Below are positions 6,807 through 10,812 of a stretch of 10,812 nucleotides of DNA, in pieces; the stretch's first letter is position 1; each line of letters starts with the position of its first letter. Location of the stretch: contig NZ_SMMD01000843.1 in assembly GCF_009711475.1 (NCBI RefSeq), positions 1-10,812 of the forward strand, read 5' to 3'. The DNA comes from Fulvivirga aurantia. GTDB lineage: Bacteria; Bacteroidota; Bacteroidia; Cytophagales; Cyclobacteriaceae. A program made the translations under genes and the position numbers. A model generated the notes under the pieces. It searched no databases, was not told where the DNA came from, and saw only the letters and a program-made list of their open reading frames with translations.

Positions 6807-8187
6807 ATTTTAACAAATCTCTGAGCTCATTAAGGTTGTATGATTTTCCTTTAGCTACTACTAAATTGATGCTGGTAAGATTCTCAATGTTGGTTAAAGG
6901 ATTTGCTTCCAATATAAGTAGATCGGCTACTTTACCATTAGTCACACTACCATAATAGCGCTCTAATCCAAAAAACTTAGGGCCATTAACTACTGAAGTG
7001 ATGAGTGCTTGCTGAGGGTTAAGCCCAGTCTTAACCAAAGCTCTAAGTTCACCGTGTAATGACTCACCTGGATAAACATACGAATTATAAGGGCCACAAT
7101 CTGAGCCTGCTAATAGATGTACACCAGCCTCGTACATAGGAGTAATCATTTGATTGGTGAGAGCTGCCAGTTTACTTCTTGAATTATTACCACTCTCCTT
7201 AGCCGCTTTGGCTCTGTCAATTCTACCCTGGTAAGTTTTTTGAATACCTTGCCCCATGTATTGAAGCAAAGAGTCCCCAGAATGATCTGCGTCAGCCAAT
7301 TGAGACAGTGTTTTGCCAATGTATAGGGTAGGAGTGATGTAGAAGTTTTGCTTAGCCAGTTCGGTATACACTTGATTAGCCAGGTTTTTATCGTAAGTAT
7401 CAACCAAAGTGGACACCATACCATAGCCTAAATCTAATTTTGTAAGACTATCAGCCTTCGGAGAGCATGCTTTAAGTACATAATACATGTGTTCTGTGCC
7501 GTCCAAGCCATAATCTACAGCAGTAAGCAAATCAGCTGACATCGGCATATGACCAGTTGTTTTAAGCCCTCTTCTTTCCGCTTCTTCTATGATCTGATAA
7601 TAAGTATCAGCGGTAAGACTACCATCATACATTTTTACATAATTGCCTTCTATGGCTTCGATAGAATCTAAGGCATCGTTTATCTGCTCAGAATTAGTCA
7701 CCTGAATTGAGCCCGGCCAGGCCGGATCGTGTCCATCGAGTTTAGGTCCTGATGTAAATATAAAGGGCCCATCGAGCGTTTTATTTACAATGTTTTCTTT
7801 CCATGATAAGACACTTGGCGTAATATCTCCTCCCGCATCTCTAACAGTGGTGATTCCAAATTTTAAGAAGAGAGGAAGCATATCACGATTTTCTGCGATT
7901 AGTGAATCACCACCTCTAAAATGTACGTGGTTATCCCAAAGCCCGGGCATGATGTATTTTCCATTAAGGTCAATCTTTTTGGAAGCTGACACTTCTTTCT
8001 GGTTAGCCATGTCAACGACTCGCACGATAGTATCATCTTTTATGGCAATTAATTGATTTTCGATGACTTCACCCTTAATGACATCTACTACAGTAGCATT
8101 GGCAAATACCAGATCATAAGGTTCTTTTTCAGATGTTGAACAGCTAAGAACACTTAAAAGAGAAAATATGCTGATTAACCTTTTCAT
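6805..8187 (-). CDS. Amidohydrolase-family lipoprotein (imidazolonepropionase/prolidase-like)
   Basis: Metal-dependent hydrolase of the amidohydrolase superfamily, predicted to be lipid-anchored in the envelope. Residues 1-15 are a lipoprotein signal peptide and C16 follows VLS, a slightly loose lipobox; the mature N-terminus is acidic (STSEKE). A beta-sandwich segment (about 25-80) leads into the TIM barrel. Metal and catalytic ligands are all visible: H87 and H89 in DNHVH, K185 in VKMY (probable carboxylated lysine), H213 in TGHMP, H233 in TEHMY and D363 in AGSDCGP. This set resembles the binuclear imidazolonepropionase-like and Xaa-Arg dipeptidase-like members, but the substrate cannot be read from sequence. 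The C-terminus returns to the sandwich (KVADLLILEANPL). The 460-residue length is normal. It has no Shine-Dalgarno site; its ATG overlaps the upstream gene's TGA by 4 bp, so translation is probably coupled. Confidence 0.9.
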   Translation of the reverse strand: MKRLISIFSLLSVLSCSTSEKEPYDLVFANATVVDVIKGEVIENQLIAIKDDTIVRVVDMANQKEVSASKKIDLNGKYIMPGLWDNHVHFRGGDSLIAENRDMLPLFLKFGITTVRDAGGDITPSVLSWKENIVNKTLDGPFIFTSGPKLDGHDPAWPGSIQVTNSEQINDALDSIEAIEGNYVKMYDGSLTADTYYQIIEEAERRGLKTTGHMPMSADLLTAVDYGLDGTEHMYYVLKACSPKADSLTKLDLGYGMVSTLVDTYDKNLANQVYTELAKQNFYITPTLYIGKTLSQLADADHSGDSLLQYMGQGIQKTYQGRIDRAKAAKESGNNSRSKLAALTNQMITPMYEAGVHLLAGSDCGPYNSYVYPGESLHGELRALVKTGLNPQQALITSVVNGPKFFGLERYYGSVTNGKVADLLILEANPLTNIENLTSINLVVAKGKSYNLNELRDLLK

Positions 8188-9065
8188 GGTGCTTGATTTA
8201 CAACGATTGCAATCTTATTTCCTTGAGGATTTATGGCTAGTCTTGTTATTCCGTTAAGTATTTTACTTTGACTTTTTGAAAAGGAATTATCTTTGAAATG
8301 GACCTTTTTCCAATCGCTGTCTTTTTCTGGTGTAAATGAATACAAAACACTACCCTTACCCATAAACACCGATCCATTTGAAGACCATGCTAAATCTTCT
8401 GAACCTGGTAACGTTTTAGCTACTACTGCTGTAGCACCGGTAATTGGATGTAGCGATTTTATTTCCCAATCTTCATTTTCTTTACTTACATAGCTGATGA
8501 GAGGTTTGTTGGGCATTTTATCCAGAGATCGACCTATATTTTTCTGATGAATAATGTTTTCACCAGTTTTAAGATGGCAAACCTGTAAAGTTGAAGGTTC
8601 ACCTAATACAAAAGCCACGACAACATCCTCATTATACCAGCAGTGGTAGCCTATTTTCAATGAGTCTATTAAAACACTACTCTCTCCAGAATCTAAAAAT
8701 TGCCATAGCAGCTGTGTACCGTCAGTTTCCAGCTTGATGGCAGAGAATCCATCTCGACCCAGCATAGGTGTGGGAGAATACTCACTATCAGGTGTATAGG
8801 TCAGTTGTGTCCATGAGTATTCATTCAATTCTGCCTGTGCCACTTCGGTCTGCCCATCGATAGTGGTTACATAGTATAAAGTGCCATCTGGCTTAAAATG
8901 AGGCTGGTTGTCATACCCGGGGTTTTGATAAGTAATGTTAACCGGATTTTGGATTACATAACCTGAATCAGACAAAGACAGGTCGTATGTATATATTTCT
9001 GTGTTAGGTTGGGCTGCCACTGCAAATGCCATGAGAGAGAAAATAAAAACAATGATTGTTCGCAT
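8184..9065 (-). CDS. Secreted TolB-like beta-propeller protein
   Basis: Predicted exported protein of 293 residues. The start at 9065 is chosen because it puts a classical signal peptide at the N-terminus (MRTIIVFIFSLMAFAVAA, cleavage probably before Q19). An ATG 54 bp further upstream would bury that signal behind 18 extra residues and would precede the likely transcription start. The mature part has repeated blade-like motifs of the TolB/PD40 kind: QPHFKPDGTLYYV at about 54-66, SPTPMLGRDGFSAI at about 96-109, GSEDLAWSSNGSVFMGKGS at about 224-242 and ITRLAINPQGNKIAI at about 274-288. Such propellers bind proteins or ligands and usually lack catalysis. No lipobox is present. It is the first gene of a two-gene unit: its TGA overlaps the amidohydrolase ATG. 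Function unknown; a partner or accessory role to that hydrolase is an inference from coupling. Confidence 0.78.
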   Translation of the reverse strand: MRTIIVFIFSLMAFAVAAQPNTEIYTYDLSLSDSGYVIQNPVNITYQNPGYDNQPHFKPDGTLYYVTTIDGQTEVAQAELNEYSWTQLTYTPDSEYSPTPMLGRDGFSAIKLETDGTQLLWQFLDSGESSVLIDSLKIGYHCWYNEDVVVAFVLGEPSTLQVCHLKTGENIIHQKNIGRSLDKMPNKPLISYVSKENEDWEIKSLHPITGATAVVAKTLPGSEDLAWSSNGSVFMGKGSVLYSFTPEKDSDWKKVHFKDNSFSKSQSKILNGITRLAINPQGNKIAIVVNQAP

Positions 9066-9095
9066 AAGGTGTAGTTTAGTCAGAGCCCAATGTAG

Positions 9096-9125
9096 CAAAA
9101 AATATGTAATGGCCGACATTTCAAA
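9096..9125 (-). promoter_or_regulatory. Possible promoter of the TolB-like/amidohydrolase pair
   Basis: On the minus strand TTTG (9125-9122) is followed after 17 bp by TATTTTTTG (9104-9096), close to TAnnTTTG but with one extra base, so spacing and sequence are both slightly off. Transcription would start near 9090, about 25 bases before the chosen ATG at 9065. The 127-bp region 9066-9192 is shared with the divergent bshB1; a TATTTTTA at 9167-9174 could serve bshB1 but is weak. Confidence 0.3.
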
Positions 9126-9192
9126 TGGTTTATCAAGTCCGGTTAGGCTAGTAATTTCAGACTATGTATTTTTAGCGTTTAAACACTGACTT

Positions 9193-9912
9193 ATGAAATT
9201 AGATATATTAGCCTTTGCTGCACACCCTGACGATACTGAGCTGAGTTGTGCGGGAACTATTGCCTCTCATGTAGCTATGGGTAAAAAAGTAGGAGTTGTT
9301 GATTTCACTCAAGGTGAAATGGGCACAAGAGGCAGCTCAGAAATACGTGCTCAGGAAGCAGCTGCTTCCGCAAAAATTCTAGGTCTGACAGTGCGTAAAA
9401 ATCTGTACTTCGATGATGCATTTTTTGTAAATGACAAAGACCATCAATTAGATGTAGTGAGAGCAATTAGAAAATTTAAGCCTTCAATAATATTGGCTAA
9501 TGCCATTAAAGACAGACACCCCGACCATGGGAAAGCCTCTCAATTGGTGGTTGATGCATGCTTTCTAGCTGGCCTGACGAAGGTAGAAACCCAGGATGAT
9601 GATGGCAATAACCAGGATCCCTGGAGACCCAAAGCTGTATATCACTATATACAAAGCATTTTTATTCAACCAGATTTTGTAGTTGATGTAAGTGATCATT
9701 GGGACACCAAGATGAAAGCAATTAAGGCATTTAAATCACAATTTTATGATCCGAACAGTGATGAGCCTGACACCTACATATCGTCACCTCAGTTTATGGA
9801 AATGCTGGAGTCACGTGGAAAAGAGCTGGGGCATTCCATAGGAGTGAATTATGGTGAAGGCTTTACAATTGATAGAAATATGGGAGTTAAAAATCTCGAA
9901 GATTTACTCTAA
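9193..9912 (+). CDS. bshB1: Bacillithiol biosynthesis deacetylase BshB1
   Basis: Zinc-dependent deacetylase of the PIG-L/LmbE family that removes the acetyl group from N-acetylglucosaminyl-malate, the second step in making the low-molecular-weight thiol bacillithiol. The zinc-site motif AHPDD is at 10-14 (H11 and D14 ligands, D13 the likely general base), and the third ligand is H112 in RHPDHGKA. Motifs typical of the BshB1 branch are present: DFTQGEMGTRGS at 37-48, RAQEAAASAKILGL at 52-65 and YHYIQS at 150-155. The 239-residue length is normal (about 235-240). ATG at 9193 starts directly at the first beta strand. The gene is divergent from the TolB-like gene and ends 2 bp from the convergent TraB-like gene with no hairpin between them. 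The BshA and BshC partners are not in the window, as is common since these genes are often scattered. Confidence 0.95.
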   Translation: MKLDILAFAAHPDDTELSCAGTIASHVAMGKKVGVVDFTQGEMGTRGSSEIRAQEAAASAKILGLTVRKNLYFDDAFFVNDKDHQLDVVRAIRKFKPSIILANAIKDRHPDHGKASQLVVDACFLAGLTKVETQDDDGNNQDPWRPKAVYHYIQSIFIQPDFVVDVSDHWDTKMKAIKAFKSQFYDPNSDEPDTYISSPQFMEMLESRGKELGHSIGVNYGEGFTIDRNMGVKNLEDLL

Positions 9913-9914
9913 GC

Positions 9915-10812
9915 TTACTTCAAATCCTTAATAGGCTCAACGTTATACCCTTCTTCTTGCAGAAGGTGAATTAAGCCATCATCATCTGGTAAGTGAGAGG
10001 TGCCTACAGCAAAAAATGTAGGTGCTTTCTTCATATAATCAGTCATTTTTGGTAGCCATTCTTTGTTACGTTGAATCACGAAATGCTTTCTGAAATCTTC
10101 GTTTTCTTCAACTGGGTGCATAAAGTACTCTAATGTTTTATGTAAGTCACCGCTTTTGTAAGCTTCGATTAGCGTTTTGTAATCGGCAATTTGTTGGTCG
10201 AAATTTTCAATAGTGTGTTTCAAAGCACTTACCTGATCGTCCATTTTAAAACTTTCCAATGCTTTAACTTCTCTTTCTACTGTTTCCAAACCGAGAATTA
10301 ACATATCCTTTTGGTGCGCCTTCTGTATAAGATCCAGTTCATAAAAATGCACATCTCCCATAGCCAATCTGGTCATTGTTGTAGATAGCATGATAGGCTT
10401 AAACTTTTTATAAACGAGATCAAATTTAAGGTGACTTACTCCCAGGCGGTCGTGAAAGATATCTTGAAGTTTTTTGTATTCTGATTCTGTCAGAAATTCA
10501 TCAATAGATTGGTGGTGGTCGAGGTGAGCGGCTTTATTTAGCTCGTGTTTAGCATGATGATCAAGCAGGGTTTCAGTAGATAAAATTTCGCAATCAGACA
10601 TTTTATCTATTACCGAATTTGGGAGAATGTAATCTTCTGTGGGTATAAACTTAAGTATGCCAAAGATGTATGAAGGTTGCTGCAGCCCGTTACCGGTTAC
10701 TTTCCATAATAAAGCATTTTCGTTGTGCGACTGTGCGTTTACCAAAAAGCCTGAAGATAGTAAGAGTAACAGACTCATGAGTTTTTTAAATTCAAACTTA
10801 AATGCGTTATTC
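9915..10812 (-). CDS. TraB/GumN-family protein, exported, 5' end possibly beyond window
   Basis: Member of the TraB/PrgY/GumN (Tiki-like) family, thought to be metal-dependent proteases; bacterial roles are mostly unknown. Numbering from the first in-window ATG (10778, 287 residues): hydrophobic signal segment 2-13 with cleavage near NAQ, the family start LLWKVTGNGLQQPSYIFG at 23-40, helical core with KFKPIMLSTTMT at 125-136, the GLETVERE motif at 163-170, RNKEW at 237-241, and the second GxxH motif VGTSHLPDDDGLIHLL at 258-273 with H262. The first GxxH motif, usually GTxH, is GILK (40-43), so its histidine is lysine. Upstream of 10778 the frame stays open to the window edge and encodes NNAFKFEFKKL, which would supply the basic n-region the short form lacks; the codon just outside must end in G, compatible with ATG. 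I therefore extend it to the edge. Confidence 0.82.
   Translation of the reverse strand, partial: NNAFKFEFKKLMSLLLLLSSGFLVNAQSHNENALLWKVTGNGLQQPSYIFGILKFIPTEDYILPNSVIDKMSDCEILSTETLLDHHAKHELNKAAHLDHHQSIDEFLTESEYKKLQDIFHDRLGVSHLKFDLVYKKFKPIMLSTTMTRLAMGDVHFYELDLIQKAHQKDMLILGLETVEREVKALESFKMDDQVSALKHTIENFDQQIADYKTLIEAYKSGDLHKTLEYFMHPVEENEDFRKHFVIQRNKEWLPKMTDYMKKAPTFFAVGTSHLPDDDGLIHLLQEEGYNVEPIKDLK

Noticed and set aside
9066..9119. Upstream start (9119) for the TolB-like protein
   Set aside because: It would add 18 residues before a textbook signal peptide and would start before the likely transcription start near 9090.

Overview
The window reads as chromosomal DNA of a Bacteroidota bacterium, most likely a marine or free-living Cytophagales-type species. 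Four things point there: a short primary sigma factor with no region 1.1; promoters of the phylum's -33 TTG / -7 TAnnTTTG type; a very long LptF/LptG permease next to a START-like protein; and a bacillithiol enzyme (BshB1). The DNA is AT-rich, leaders are A-rich and Shine-Dalgarno sites are mostly absent. Species assignment cannot be made from the window alone.

Left part (1-6756, all + strand, housekeeping). The 3' end of a START-like domain gene is followed by an LptF/LptG lipopolysaccharide-export permease. Then come rpsO (ribosomal protein S15), pnp (polynucleotide phosphorylase), rpoD (primary sigma factor) and trxB (thioredoxin reductase). rpsO, rpoD and trxB each have a recognisable promoter. 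rpsO, rpoD and trxB are each followed by an intrinsic terminator. pnp has neither a clear promoter nor a clear terminator of its own.

Right part (6757-10812, envelope and thiol functions). Two minus-strand genes form a coupled pair, transcribed in the order TolB-like propeller protein then amidohydrolase lipoprotein, with a 4-bp ATGA overlap. They converge on trxB and share its terminator hairpin. The TolB-like gene is divergent from bshB1, whose 3' end converges within 2 bp on a TraB/GumN-family protein. That last gene reads open to the right edge of the window, so its true start may lie outside.

How it fits together: the left half covers translation, RNA decay, transcription initiation and outer-membrane assembly. 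The right half adds exported hydrolytic or sensing proteins and thiol chemistry (trxB and bshB1). No stretch over about 160 bp lacks a gene. I see no tRNA, rRNA, CRISPR array, insertion sequence, phage gene or attachment site. I do not see a convincing undescribed system; the least ordinary items are the TolB-like/amidohydrolase pair, the altered first GxxH motif in the TraB-like protein and the long charged insert in the permease.
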